In this document: positions 9,975-18,705 of the stretch, in pieces
Layout of the letters: every line of letters starts with the position of its first letter
Position numbering within the stretch: the first letter of the stretch is position 1
Source: Marinoscillum sp. 108
GTDB lineage: Bacteria > Bacteroidota > Bacteroidia > Cytophagales > Cyclobacteriaceae
Direction: 5' to 3'
Length of the DNA: 64,000 bases
Assembly: GCF_902506655.1 (NCBI RefSeq)
Contig: NZ_LR734808.1
Location: 806,001-870,000 of the forward strand
Notes under the pieces: model-generated
What the model was told of the DNA's origin: nothing
The model's database searches: none
Seen by the model: the letters and a program-made list of their open reading frames with translations, nothing else
Translations under genes and position numbers: made by a program

Positions 9975-10144
9975 AATATTAGGTTTATGGTTTAGTAAAA
10001 CATGGTGCAGAAGATAGCTGAAAGGATTGCCTGCACAGAAATTCAGGCCTACGACAAAAGATAGACAGAATTGTTACTCTCTGATAATCAGGCAATTAAA
10101 TTTGCTAACCTAAGTAACTGAAGGGGGTGAGACGGGAAGTGTAG

Positions 10145-13100
10145 TTATAAGGTAAGGAGGTAATCTGTAATACTCTCACTTGAAGATAAGCCTAGCTTTT
10201 TGCGCAGGCGGTAGCGACTTTTCTCCACTCCACGTACTGAGATGTTAAGAATGTTTGCAATCTCTTTGGTCTGAATATTCAGCCGAATAAAGAGGCACAT
10301 TTGCAGGTGCGATTTGGTTAAGCCAGCATGCTTCTCGTGTAAACGCTGAATGAATTGGTGATGTGTTTCGTTGAAATGAATTTCAAATTGTTGCCAGTTT
10401 TCATCATCGGCAATTTCCCTATCCACTGATCTGACCAATCTTAAGTATTGGTTTTTAACAGGCGTCGAATTGGTATTTGTCACATTTTCTAATTCCTCCT
10501 TGATGTTCCGTAACACCTTGTTTTTGTGGGCAATGTGCAGAATGGAGGTCGTAAGTTTGGAGTTTTGATTGACTAAGGTGGCTTCCAGATTTTCATTTTG
10601 CAGTTTGATGATTTCCTTCTCAGCAGCCAGTCGCTCTTGTTTTAATATGCGCTCTCGTTTAATCACTCTGGTCCGATACCAGGCGGTAACCATTATGGCT
10701 AAAGCGATGAAGATCAAACATCGAAACCACAGAGTATTCCAGAATGGTGGAGCTACACGGATAGTAAGGGTGCGTACATTGTCAGACCAGATACCATCAG
10801 GGCCGGCGGCCAGCAACATAAATTGATACTCCCCACTTGGCAAATTGGTATATGTGGCGAATCGTTTCTCCGAATTGACAAGATTCCATTCATCATCGAA
10901 TCCTTCGAGCATGTATTTATACCTGATCATCCGGGGGTTGGTGTAGTCTATGGCGGCAAACTCAAGGGATACCGTCTTATCTTTGAAGGTCAGATCCAAT
11001 TCTGAGGTGAGGGCTAAAGATTTTTTCAATACTATTCGATCATTGATCTTCTCCCCCACTTTGACTGACTTATTGAGAATCCGGAGGTTTGTAATCTCCA
11101 GGTGGGGCTCAGTGTTGTTCAGTTCAAATTGGGTTGGATGGATTTCATTGAACCCGTTGATCCCCCCAAAAAACAAGGTGCCATCGCTTGTTCGAAGGCA
11201 CGAACTCATGTTGAATAAATCGCCCTGAAGGTTGTTGTTGGTACTGTAGTTTTTAATAGTACCATTAACAGTATTGAGCTTGGTTAACCCCTTCGTCGTG
11301 CCTAGCCACAATTGGTATTGGTCATCCTCCAGAACGGAATAAACGGTGTTGGAAGCAAATCCTGATACTCCATCGTATCTGGCAAATGTGCCATTGTTCT
11401 TTAGAATAACCAGGCCATTTCCTTCCGTGCCAATACATAACTGGCCTTTGGAATCCTCAAAAAGTGTCCGAATGAAATTACTGGGGATACTGCCAGGGTC
11501 ATCCGGGCGGTTGCTGAAATGTTCAAAGCAGTCACATTGAGGATCATATCGGTCAAGCCCGGCATCTTCTGTGCCAATCCATACCCTGCCTTGGTGATCG
11601 ACTAAGGTGCACATCACCTGAAAGTGCGAAATACTCGCCGGGTCTTCAGGGTCGTGAATATACCGTCTGAATTGTTTCGTATTTAGGTTATACCTAAAAA
11701 GTCCACCACCCAATGTGCCCATCCAAATATTTTGATTATGATCCTCTGTGATGTTCCAGATGTTGGCATCTTTTATATCTTCTGGTATACCGGGTATTTC
11801 GGCATTATGCTCGAATGAATTGGATTGTAGGTCGTATCGATCGATTCCGTTGCCATAGGTGCCTACCCATATGTAGCCTTTCGAATCTTTAAATAAGGCT
11901 TTCACGACATTTCCACCTATACTCTTTTTATTATCCTGTGAGTGTTTGAGGTGCAAAAAGGATTGATGGGGCCTATTGTAAATATTCAGGCCGCCACCAT
12001 CTGTTCCGATCAGAAGGGTTTCATTATCCACTTCCAGCAATGCAAGCACAGACTTCTGACTCAAGCCATCATTTGCATCTGTTCGTACTGAATGGGCTAC
12101 AAATTTCTCAATATTTTTAGATGCCAGGTTCAGTCCTTCTCGGAATGTTCCCAGCCAGAGATTTTTGTCATTATCTATGTAAACCGAGTGTATGGCATTG
12201 CTGCTGATTCCGTTTTTATTACCTGGGTTGTGTTGATAATGTTCAAATGTTTCTGAATCCGTATGGAGTAATTCCAACCCGCCACCATCAGTGCCAATGG
12301 CTAAAATACCAGGTGATAGCTCCTGAATGGCAGTTACGATATTGCTTGTGAGATCACCAGTCGCATCGCCCTGAATATAGTGTCTGACTTGTTTTGTGTC
12401 AATGTTATACCTATAGAGACCCGAACTAATACTACCAATCCATAGCTCGTTGTTGGAATCCACATACAGGTACTTTAAATATCCGTCTATGTTTACCTTT
12501 TCCTCCAGGGAATCAGTCATACATACCAGTTCGCTCTGTGCAGATGGATAATAGCACAAATCTCCTTCATAGTGTCCAACCCATATTTTTCCAGAGTTGT
12601 CTTCGGCAAAAGAGGAGACGTGTCGTTCACTGTAGGTGCTGCCAGGTGTCGTTAAATGCCGAAAGATCTTTTTCTCCTTATCAAAGATGTCTACCCCGCC
12701 CCCAAGTGTACCTATCCAGATATTTCCTTTCGAATCCTGAAAAATACTCTTGACGGTGTTATTAATAATGCTTCCAGGTACATCATCACGGTGAGAGAAA
12801 CCTTCAAACTGTTCGCTTTCTCTATTGTAAATACAGAACCCACGTCCATTTGTACCAATGAGTATATCCTTGTCAGCATCTTCAATGATGGCATTGATAT
12901 AATTGCCAGAAATACTTGTGGAGTCATTATATGTATATCTGGTGAAGTGATAGCCGTTATACATAAATAGGCCCTCGGTAGTTCCCAGCCATATGTAGCC
13001 ATAGCTATCCTGGGTAATACAATTAATCGGGACATTTGGCAATCCTTCATCCAGTGATATATGATTGAATATCAGCTTTTTATCTTGCGAATACGCTGGT

Positions 13101-13150
13101 TGATTCAAAAAGCAGAAAACAAGAATACATTTTTGGACGATTTGCTTCAT
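10145..13150 (-). CDS. Membrane-bound propeller sensor with LuxR-type DNA-binding domain
   Basis: A one-component transmembrane regulator of about 1001 residues. I start it at the ATG at 13148-13150, because that begins a clean signal peptide (KQIVQKCILVFCFLNQPAYSQ). An ATG 30 bases earlier adds non-signal residues. About a dozen Reg_prop repeats (IWLGT/GGG motifs) fill about 25-690, followed by a Y_Y_Y domain, a membrane helix 'LWFRCLIFIALAIMVTAWY' and a basic coiled coil. A C-terminal LuxR-type helix-turn-helix contains 'TKEIANILNISVRGVEKSRYRLRKKLGL'. There is no kinase or receiver, so the ligand signal must reach DNA from the membrane through one chain. It sits directly upstream of the GH5-like and nuclease-fold genes on the same strand and probably controls them. 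Confidence 0.9.
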   Translation of the reverse strand: MKQIVQKCILVFCFLNQPAYSQDKKLIFNHISLDEGLPNVPINCITQDSYGYIWLGTTEGLFMYNGYHFTRYTYNDSTSISGNYINAIIEDADKDILIGTNGRGFCIYNRESEQFEGFSHRDDVPGSIINNTVKSIFQDSKGNIWIGTLGGGVDIFDKEKKIFRHLTTPGSTYSERHVSSFAEDNSGKIWVGHYEGDLCYYPSAQSELVCMTDSLEEKVNIDGYLKYLYVDSNNELWIGSISSGLYRYNIDTKQVRHYIQGDATGDLTSNIVTAIQELSPGILAIGTDGGGLELLHTDSETFEHYQHNPGNKNGISSNAIHSVYIDNDKNLWLGTFREGLNLASKNIEKFVAHSVRTDANDGLSQKSVLALLEVDNETLLIGTDGGGLNIYNRPHQSFLHLKHSQDNKKSIGGNVVKALFKDSKGYIWVGTYGNGIDRYDLQSNSFEHNAEIPGIPEDIKDANIWNITEDHNQNIWMGTLGGGLFRYNLNTKQFRRYIHDPEDPASISHFQVMCTLVDHQGRVWIGTEDAGLDRYDPQCDCFEHFSNRPDDPGSIPSNFIRTLFEDSKGQLCIGTEGNGLVILKNNGTFARYDGVSGFASNTVYSVLEDDQYQLWLGTTKGLTKLNTVNGTIKNYSTNNNLQGDLFNMSSCLRTSDGTLFFGGINGFNEIHPTQFELNNTEPHLEITNLRILNKSVKVGEKINDRIVLKKSLALTSELDLTFKDKTVSLEFAAIDYTNPRMIRYKYMLEGFDDEWNLVNSEKRFATYTNLPSGEYQFMLLAAGPDGIWSDNVRTLTIRVAPPFWNTLWFRCLIFIALAIMVTAWYRTRVIKRERILKQERLAAEKEIIKLQNENLEATLVNQNSKLTTSILHIAHKNKVLRNIKEELENVTNTNSTPVKNQYLRLVRSVDREIADDENWQQFEIHFNETHHQFIQRLHEKHAGLTKSHLQMCLFIRLNIQTKEIANILNISVRGVEKSRYRLRKKLGLSSSESITDYLLTL

Positions 13151-13246
13151 GAGGTAATTAGAGCCTGCATGGGAAATCAAGCTGTTACTTGCAAGTTCAG
13201 TAAGTTACCTAAAAAAATAACCGTTCAAACTCAACCTTTTCGTCAA

Positions 13247-13357
13247 TCCGGTTTTAGACGGAGCGCAGCGCAGGACGAATACCGGAATGGAATCTTTATT
13301 GATCTGAAGTGAACGGTGAGATTAAGGCATTGCTCGAGCCTCACAAACCGGAATAAC
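13247..13357. repeat. Palindromic intergenic repeat, copy 2
   Basis: tccggttttag (13247-13257) and cgaataccggaatgg (13276-13290) flank a GC-rich centre and can pair imperfectly. Both words occur in the same order at 5881-5965. Further on, aaaccggaataac (13345-13357) is the exact inverse of 5876-5888. The copies differ in their spacers, as expected of a diverged REP-like family. Confidence 0.5.
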
Positions 13358-13395
13358 TAACTCAAAGCTTGATCCTGGCAAACTCAGGATCTCTC

Positions 13396-13647
13396 CTACC
13401 CAATTCTGGACTCGGAGTACAGATTATAAGCCGCGACCAGGGACTCGCGCCCTGTGGATTCCTGATACCGCTGATACTCCTGCATCTGCTCGCGTCGCTC
13501 CGCATAGACTGGCTGGTATGCCGCCTCAAAGGCGTCCCAAACGATCAGGAGGAAGCCATAGCTAATTTTACTCTGGCGACCATTCTCCAACCACTGGTCA
13601 AAAAGGGCCTCATCTAAGGGTTTTGGGAAATCTGAACCATCAAACAT
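13396..13647 (-). CDS. Small hypothetical protein (83 aa)
   Basis: A short polar protein with no signal peptide or membrane segment. It begins MFDGSDFPKPLDEALFDQWL and ends in an Arg/Glu/Gln/Tyr-rich helix (REQMQEYQRYQESTGRE). The ATG start, the stop, and a composition with many Glu, Tyr and Gln look like a true cytosolic protein rather than noise. I do not recognise a family. It stands alone between the sensor/LuxR gene and the divergent kefF-like gene. Confidence 0.55.
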   Translation of the reverse strand: MFDGSDFPKPLDEALFDQWLENGRQSKISYGFLLIVWDAFEAAYQPVYAERREQMQEYQRYQESTGRESLVAAYNLYSESRIG

Positions 13648-13838
13648 ATTGAAAGGATGTCATAGCGAAACAAGGCTGCAAGTTAGGGAGTTCTCCCCCT
13701 TGTCCCCTGTGAAAAGTCTCATTTTATCAGATATTGTATGCATGCTCTAGTGAAATGACCAACTCTCATGATTCAAAAGGAAGTATCAAGGCATCCTGAG
13801 TCTGACGCTCAAAATTGAGTTTGAAAGGCTATAATTGT

Positions 13839-13850
13839 AACTGATCAGTT
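13839..13850. promoter_or_regulatory. Palindrome upstream of the kefFC-like pair
   Basis: A perfect 12-base palindrome, aactgatcagtt, centred about 30 bases before the kefF-like start codon, in an AT-rich promoter-sized gap. It follows a second loose palindrome (ctcaaaattgag). It could be an operator, but there is no regulator gene beside it and short palindromes occur by chance. Confidence 0.25.
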
Positions 13851-13875
13851 TTCAAGTGAATCAATCGTCCAGATT

Positions 13876-14475
13876 ATGTCTAAAATACTCGTCTTGTTTG
13901 CTCACCCCAAATTTGAAAGATCCCGAGTCAATAAATTGCTGGTAGAGAAAATAAGGAAGCGATCCAGTGTCACGTTCCACGACCTGTATGAGCGTTATCC
14001 CGATTTTAACATTGATGTAGTATTCGAAAAGGAGCTATTGGCCAAGCATGACATCATCATTTGGCATCACCCCTTCTATTGGTACAGCTGTCCCCCACTC
14101 ATGAAGCAGTGGATCGATGTGGTTCTGGAGTTTAAGTGGGCTTATGGACCTGAGGGGAATGCCCTTAAAGGTAAGCAAGCACTCAACGTCCTTACTCTGG
14201 GTGGATCCAGAGAAGTCTATTGTGCGGAAGGACGCAATCACTTTACGGTCAATGAATTTTTAAGGCCTTTTGAGCAGACCGCCAGGCTATGTGGGATGGA
14301 TTATCTCCCTCCCTTTGCGGTCCTGGGTACGCATCGGCTGTCGGACAATGACCTGGCGAAGTACGCCGCCCAGTACGATGCGCTGATAACCTTACTCCTG
14401 CAAGGGGTGACTCCCAGGGAGGTGGGTAAATGTGACTATTTCAATGATGTGGAGGAACTCAAAAACCTAATGTGA
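13876..14475 (+). CDS. KefF-like NAD(P)H:quinone oxidoreductase, efflux-system ancillary protein
   Basis: A 199-residue flavodoxin-fold protein of the NQO2/KefF family. The N-terminus 'KILVLFAHPKFERSRVNKLL' is the flavin-phosphate site; 'DIIIWHHPFYWYSCPPLMKQWIDVVL' is the family signature that covers the flavin and dimer interface; 'LTLGGSREVYC' follows. In enterobacteria KefF docks on the KefC antiporter, is needed for full activity and reduces quinones and electrophiles. Here the stop codon is one base before the start of the antiporter gene, so the two are surely co-translated. That context supports an ancillary role rather than a free-standing reductase. Length and motifs are complete. 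Confidence 0.88.
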   Translation: MSKILVLFAHPKFERSRVNKLLVEKIRKRSSVTFHDLYERYPDFNIDVVFEKELLAKHDIIIWHHPFYWYSCPPLMKQWIDVVLEFKWAYGPEGNALKGKQALNVLTLGGSREVYCAEGRNHFTVNEFLRPFEQTARLCGMDYLPPFAVLGTHRLSDNDLAKYAAQYDALITLLLQGVTPREVGKCDYFNDVEELKNLM

Positions 14476-14476
14476 T

Positions 14477-16357
14477 ATGAGTGGAAGTATTTTATTTCAG
14501 GCAATTATCTTTCTGGCAGGTGCCATTATTTGTGTTCCCATTGCCAAACGGTTTGGCTTAAGTTCTGTGCTCGGGTACCTCCTTGCGGGGATACTGATCG
14601 GTCCGTACGTACTCGGTTTTGTGGGTGAAGAAGGGGAAGACATCCTTCACTTTGCTGAATTCGGGGTGGTTATTATGCTTTTCCTCATCGGCCTGGAAAT
14701 TGAGCCGAAGAGCTTCTGGAAAATGAGAAAGACTATTGTGGGAATGGGTGGCTCTCAGATGGCCATCACCCTGCTGCTGTTTTACCTGGCCTTTTTAACC
14801 ATGGGTTTTAGCTGGCAGGTATCCCTCGTGATTTCGATGGCTGTGGTTTTGTCTTCTACGGCGATCGTCCTCCAAACCATCAAGGAAAAGGGATTGATGG
14901 ACACGTCTTTTGGCTCTTCCGCCTTTTCTGTGCTTCTATTTCAGGACATCATCGTCATCCCCATGCTGGCGATCATTCCACTGCTGACCAACTCTGCACC
15001 CACAGAAGTAGCGGGAGGTCATGAGGGTGAATCGCATACCTATATCCTCGAGAATTTGCCATTGGGAATTCAAACCCTGGGGGTATTCCTTTCCGTGGTG
15101 CTGGTGGTTGTTGCTGGCCGATACCTGATCGTGCCTGTACTCAGACTTGTGGCCACTACCCGCTTGCGGGAGCTACTGACCGCCTCAGCCCTGCTGATTG
15201 TTTTAGGGCTTGCATTCACCATGGAGCTCGTGGGGTTAAGTCCGGCACTTGGGGCTTTTTTGGGTGGAGTGGTATTGGCCACCAGTGAGTTCAAACATGA
15301 ACTTGAGAGTGACCTGGAGCCTTTCAAAGGGCTGCTGTTGGGTTTGTTTTTTATGGCCGTAGGTGCTTCAATCAATTTTATCGTCATTGGTGATAACCCA
15401 CTGATGATTAGTGGATTGGTGTTTGGTGTCATTGTACTGAAGGCCATTGTCCTGTTTTTGGTAGGTACCTTTTTCAAAATGAAAATGGATCAAAAACTGC
15501 TCCTGAGCATTGGACTCGCTCAAATTGGAGAATTTGCGTTTGTTTTACTGTCCTTCGCTTTCCAGCTCAACATCCTGGATCGTGTGGATCTGGACATGAT
15601 GCTGGTGGTGACGGCCCTTTCTATGACGTTGGCCCCTATTCTGGGCATTGTCAACGAGCGGTTCATCCTGCCTAAAGTAGGTACCAGACAGTCCGAGCCC
15701 AGGAAAATGGATCACATTGCCAAGACACATAAAATCATTCTGATCGGGTTTGGACACTTCGGCAGTACTATCGGTCGCTTTCTGAGATCTTATGGTATAG
15801 AGGCCACTATACTCGATCATGATTCCAACCGGGTGGATATTCTGAGAAAGATGGGTTTTGAAGTGTACTATGGGGATGCCACCAGAATTGAACTTCTGGA
15901 ATCAGCTGGGATAGCGGAAGCCGAACTGTTGATTTGCGCCATTGACAACCCTGATGCCAACATTAGCTTAGCTGGTCTTATACGGGAAAAATACCCTCAC
16001 GTAAAACTGATGATGCGTGCTAAAAGCCGGATGGATGCCTCTGAGCTCTTGAACATGGGTATTTCCAACGTCTATCGGGAATCCCTAGAAACATCCGTGC
16101 GATTAGCTAGTGATGTCCTCCATCATATGGGTTTTAGAAGATACACCGTACACCGGCAGGCTCAGAACTTTATCAAATACGACGAGGAAAGCCTCAGAAG
16201 ACTGGCCACTGAACCGATGAACAGCGACCAGTATGTTTTCAAGGTAAGAGAGGAAATGGAGCAGCAGGAGAAGCTGCTCGAGGAAGACTTGAAAAGAGGT
16301 ATCGTGGACAATGACCATCAATGGGACAGTGCACGAATCAGGAAAGACGCAGACTAG
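14477..16357 (+). CDS. KefB/KefC-type CPA2 monovalent cation:proton antiporter
   Basis: A 626-residue potassium efflux antiporter. Residues 1-390 contain about 12 hydrophobic helices with the CPA2 hallmarks: 'LGYLLAGILIGPYVLGF' near residue 33, 'VLSSTAIVLQTIKEKG', 'LLFQDIIVIPMLAIIPLL' and 'GLAQIGEFAFVLLSFAF'. Residues about 417-550 form an RCK/TrkA-N domain with the NAD-binding 'ILIGFGHFGSTIGRFL' loop and 'YGDATRIELLESAG'. A Glu/Lys-rich tail follows. Family members exchange K+ for H+ and acidify the cytoplasm when electrophiles such as methylglyoxal conjugates appear. The KefF-like gene immediately upstream makes the Kef assignment firm, although glutathione is rare in this phylum, so the activating ligand may differ. 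Confidence 0.92.
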   Translation: MSGSILFQAIIFLAGAIICVPIAKRFGLSSVLGYLLAGILIGPYVLGFVGEEGEDILHFAEFGVVIMLFLIGLEIEPKSFWKMRKTIVGMGGSQMAITLLLFYLAFLTMGFSWQVSLVISMAVVLSSTAIVLQTIKEKGLMDTSFGSSAFSVLLFQDIIVIPMLAIIPLLTNSAPTEVAGGHEGESHTYILENLPLGIQTLGVFLSVVLVVVAGRYLIVPVLRLVATTRLRELLTASALLIVLGLAFTMELVGLSPALGAFLGGVVLATSEFKHELESDLEPFKGLLLGLFFMAVGASINFIVIGDNPLMISGLVFGVIVLKAIVLFLVGTFFKMKMDQKLLLSIGLAQIGEFAFVLLSFAFQLNILDRVDLDMMLVVTALSMTLAPILGIVNERFILPKVGTRQSEPRKMDHIAKTHKIILIGFGHFGSTIGRFLRSYGIEATILDHDSNRVDILRKMGFEVYYGDATRIELLESAGIAEAELLICAIDNPDANISLAGLIREKYPHVKLMMRAKSRMDASELLNMGISNVYRESLETSVRLASDVLHHMGFRRYTVHRQAQNFIKYDEESLRRLATEPMNSDQYVFKVREEMEQQEKLLEEDLKRGIVDNDHQWDSARIRKDAD

Positions 16358-16363
16358 GTCCCT

Positions 16364-17155
16364 CTAAAAGAGTTTACTAGCGAAGGTATCAAGCACCTCA
16401 ATGATGATGAGGATGATAATGATCCATTCCAGGCGACTGCTCTCCCGGTGGTGGTTATAGGACATATACACCGTGAGATTATCCTCTACAATCTTCAGGG
16501 TATTGTCGATCTCCCTGTAGCGTGGCACCAGTTCGAAATGACGCACCAGTGTGTCATGAAGTCTGTCGAGGTATTCATTTTCCCAGGCTACATCCGGACT
16601 ATCCAGAATGTAAAGGTTTTCGGCAATGGTGTTTTTGGTATTCAATGTTTTGCCAATAAAGCTCATGGCTTTTTTCTGACTCAGTTTCACTTTGCCATAT
16701 ACCTGCATGTCGTGCGTATAGGCCTTGATTTCACTAAGAATAGACTGACTGAGGCCATTAAAATGATCAAGAGCCACGGATTGCGCCAGGTGCATCATGA
16801 TCATCTTGTTCACAGAATGATTAAAAGTGCCGAGTGCAAGGGTGTCAAAACTCAGGGTGATTTCATCCTCTCTCTCACCCAGTAAAATCTCCAGATCATC
16901 AGATGTCGCGCTGCTTTTAGGACGAATGGATGAAGCCTTCAAGAGCTTGAGGTACTCTTCGATATCGGGCTTCGTCATTCCTGCAAACACCACAGCGCCA
17001 TAGCTTACGATATAGACGTATCGTGTGATGTCTAATTGGTAATACAGCTCAAGGGAGCTTTTGGTGATCAGGTGCTCCGGATGAAGTAGCCGGTAGTTCG
17101 CTACATCTATCCTGTCCGCAATGTGATAAGCGGTGTATAGTATTTTATCGTCCAT
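16364..17155 (-). CDS. RMD1/YagE (DUF155) family protein
   Basis: A 263-residue member of the RMD1/YagE family, known in yeast for mitochondrial Rmd1 and Rmd8 and widespread but uncharacterised in bacteria. Features seen are an N-terminal 'YHIADRIDVANYRLL' start; a strand-rich core 'RYVYIVSYGAVVFAGM'; a long helical section with 'LAQSVALDHFN' and 'LDSPDVAWENEYLDRLHDTL'; and a single C-terminal membrane anchor 'RLEWIIIILIIIEVLDTFASKLF', which is typical of the family. It converges on the antiporter gene with only six bases between stops. No operon partner and no assigned reaction. Confidence 0.85.
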   Translation of the reverse strand: MDDKILYTAYHIADRIDVANYRLLHPEHLITKSSLELYYQLDITRYVYIVSYGAVVFAGMTKPDIEEYLKLLKASSIRPKSSATSDDLEILLGEREDEITLSFDTLALGTFNHSVNKMIMMHLAQSVALDHFNGLSQSILSEIKAYTHDMQVYGKVKLSQKKAMSFIGKTLNTKNTIAENLYILDSPDVAWENEYLDRLHDTLVRHFELVPRYREIDNTLKIVEDNLTVYMSYNHHRESSRLEWIIIILIIIEVLDTFASKLF

Positions 17156-17246
17156 TCTAGGTTATTTTAAACCTTAAACGATAAATAGAAATAAACAATC
17201 AGAGCTTCCGTGAAATAATTTTTGACCCTACCGAAAGCTATCAATG

Positions 17247-18113
17247 CTAATTGACCTGAAACGTTCTTGATATGTTAAAACCAAAATGGATTTCGCCATC
17301 AAAGAAGTTATTGGTAGTTTCAGAAATGAACCCTTTTGGAACCATTGACGTGGCATTGGTAAACTGAAGTTGAAACACATGGCCACCCGTCTCCAAATCT
17401 ATCCCTATGGCCAATGAATTCCTTGTGTTTTCATTGAGTTGCTGGAACTGGTGATAATATTCTACACAAAGGGCCAGTCGCTGTGAAAACTTAACCCTAC
17501 CCCCCATTCCGAGAGCAAAAATATCATTGTTTATGTCCTCTACCCTGATCAAATTCCTATGGACCCATGTGGGTACCAATTGAAGAGAAATACTGCTGTT
17601 GAGCTTTCTGGCAAGGAGCAGAGAATGTGTATTGGCAAGTCTATTTGCCAAACTAAGGTCATATTCTGGATCCTTTAGTGTCTTGAGTGCAATAGAGCTC
17701 AACCATGTCGCGGAAAAGGGAATACTACCTTCTCCGGTAGATTGACGCACTATTCGATACTTAATAAAGCTGTCATAGGTCTTTTCGAACGAACTTCTAC
17801 CTAACCCAAGGTAGAGTCGATCGTTTAGTGCATACTCCAGCCCGATTCGGATGGTGGCATTGTCTAACCCAAAAAGTTCATAGCCACCACCATCGATGGT
17901 ACCGAAGCGGTGAGCAATGATAAAATCCATGACCCCCTTTTTTCGGGTTTCTATAGAATGTCCATTAATAAGTCTCGTTCCCTTAAAGGTGGCCTCAGTC
18001 AATGTCTTTTGATCCCCTCGTTCATCCTCCAGCATTGACAACAGGTCATCCTGAGCAGCTAAGGTGAGTGAAAATATCAGAGCGATTGATGTAGATAAAC
18101 AATGTTTTAGCAT
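17247..18113 (-). CDS. DUF5777-family outer-membrane beta-barrel protein
   Basis: A 288-residue protein with a signal peptide (about 1-19, ...LTLAAQ) and alternating amphipathic strands ending in Phe, fitting an outer-membrane barrel. The segments 'MDFIIAHRFGTIDGGGYELFGLDNATIRIGLEYA' and 'DRLYLGLGRSSFEKTYD' match what I know of the DUF5777 family. It follows the YceI gene by four bases and the heme/SprB-like lipoprotein is next upstream, a gene trio seen repeatedly in Bacteroidota. The trio probably works together at the outer membrane, possibly in redox or lipid-ligand handling, but this is inferred from neighbourhood only. Confidence 0.82.
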   Translation of the reverse strand: MLKHCLSTSIALIFSLTLAAQDDLLSMLEDERGDQKTLTEATFKGTRLINGHSIETRKKGVMDFIIAHRFGTIDGGGYELFGLDNATIRIGLEYALNDRLYLGLGRSSFEKTYDSFIKYRIVRQSTGEGSIPFSATWLSSIALKTLKDPEYDLSLANRLANTHSLLLARKLNSSISLQLVPTWVHRNLIRVEDINNDIFALGMGGRVKFSQRLALCVEYYHQFQQLNENTRNSLAIGIDLETGGHVFQLQFTNATSMVPKGFISETTNNFFDGEIHFGFNISRTFQVN

Positions 18114-18117
18114 GATT

Positions 18118-18669
18118 TCAAAGTGAGAAGTTGAACAATGCTTTTACTTCCACCACCTCGGCGATATTTTGAAACACGAGTGAGGGGATTTCAATATCAA
18201 ACTCTGCCACAGAGAGTTCGAAATTAGTGGCTGCGGTCAGGGTAGCTGCTGTCCTGGCAAATTTCACCACTGTTGTGAGGGGCTTCTTCACGCCATGGAT
18301 TTCAATTTCGCCGGATACCTCTGCCTCGAAACTTCCGCTATTCGAGAAGTCCAGATCAGCGAAGTTTTTGATTTGCCCCTTAAAGGTAGCCTTCGGGAAT
18401 TTCTCAGACTCGAGATAGTTTTCATTGAAATGTTCCTCCATCAGGCTTTTATCAAAATGAAAACCTTTGATCAACATTGAGACTGCCAATGTGCCTTTGT
18501 TAAGATCAATAGCGCCTAGCACCTCCTTATTAATGGCCTCAATGTTTTCTAAAGGCGCTTCCGAGAAAAATGAGGCTGTGCCTTTACGGTCTAAAATTGG
18601 CCCTTGGGCGGATATTTGAGCAATGGCACATAATGCCATTACCAGTGATAGTATTCCGATCTTCAACAT
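18118..18669 (-). CDS. YceI-family periplasmic protein
   Basis: A 183-residue secreted protein. A signal peptide ends near AQISA-Q. The rest has the YceI lipocalin-like pattern: 'GTASFFSEAPLENIEAINKEVLGAIDLNKGTLAVSMLIKGFHF', 'EHFNENYLESEKFPKATFKG' and 'VSGEIEIHGVKKPLTTVVKF'. Such proteins bind isoprenoid-like lipids in a long barrel. The middle gene of a three-gene unit, it starts 36 bases after the lipoprotein gene and ends four bases before the DUF5777 gene starts. Length and motifs are standard for the family. Confidence 0.9.
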   Translation of the reverse strand: MLKIGILSLVMALCAIAQISAQGPILDRKGTASFFSEAPLENIEAINKEVLGAIDLNKGTLAVSMLIKGFHFDKSLMEEHFNENYLESEKFPKATFKGQIKNFADLDFSNSGSFEAEVSGEIEIHGVKKPLTTVVKFARTAATLTAATNFELSVAEFDIEIPSLVFQNIAEVVEVKALFNFSL

Positions 18670-18705
18670 GGTAGTTTAATTAAGAATAAATAGTTAGGCA
18701 ATTGA

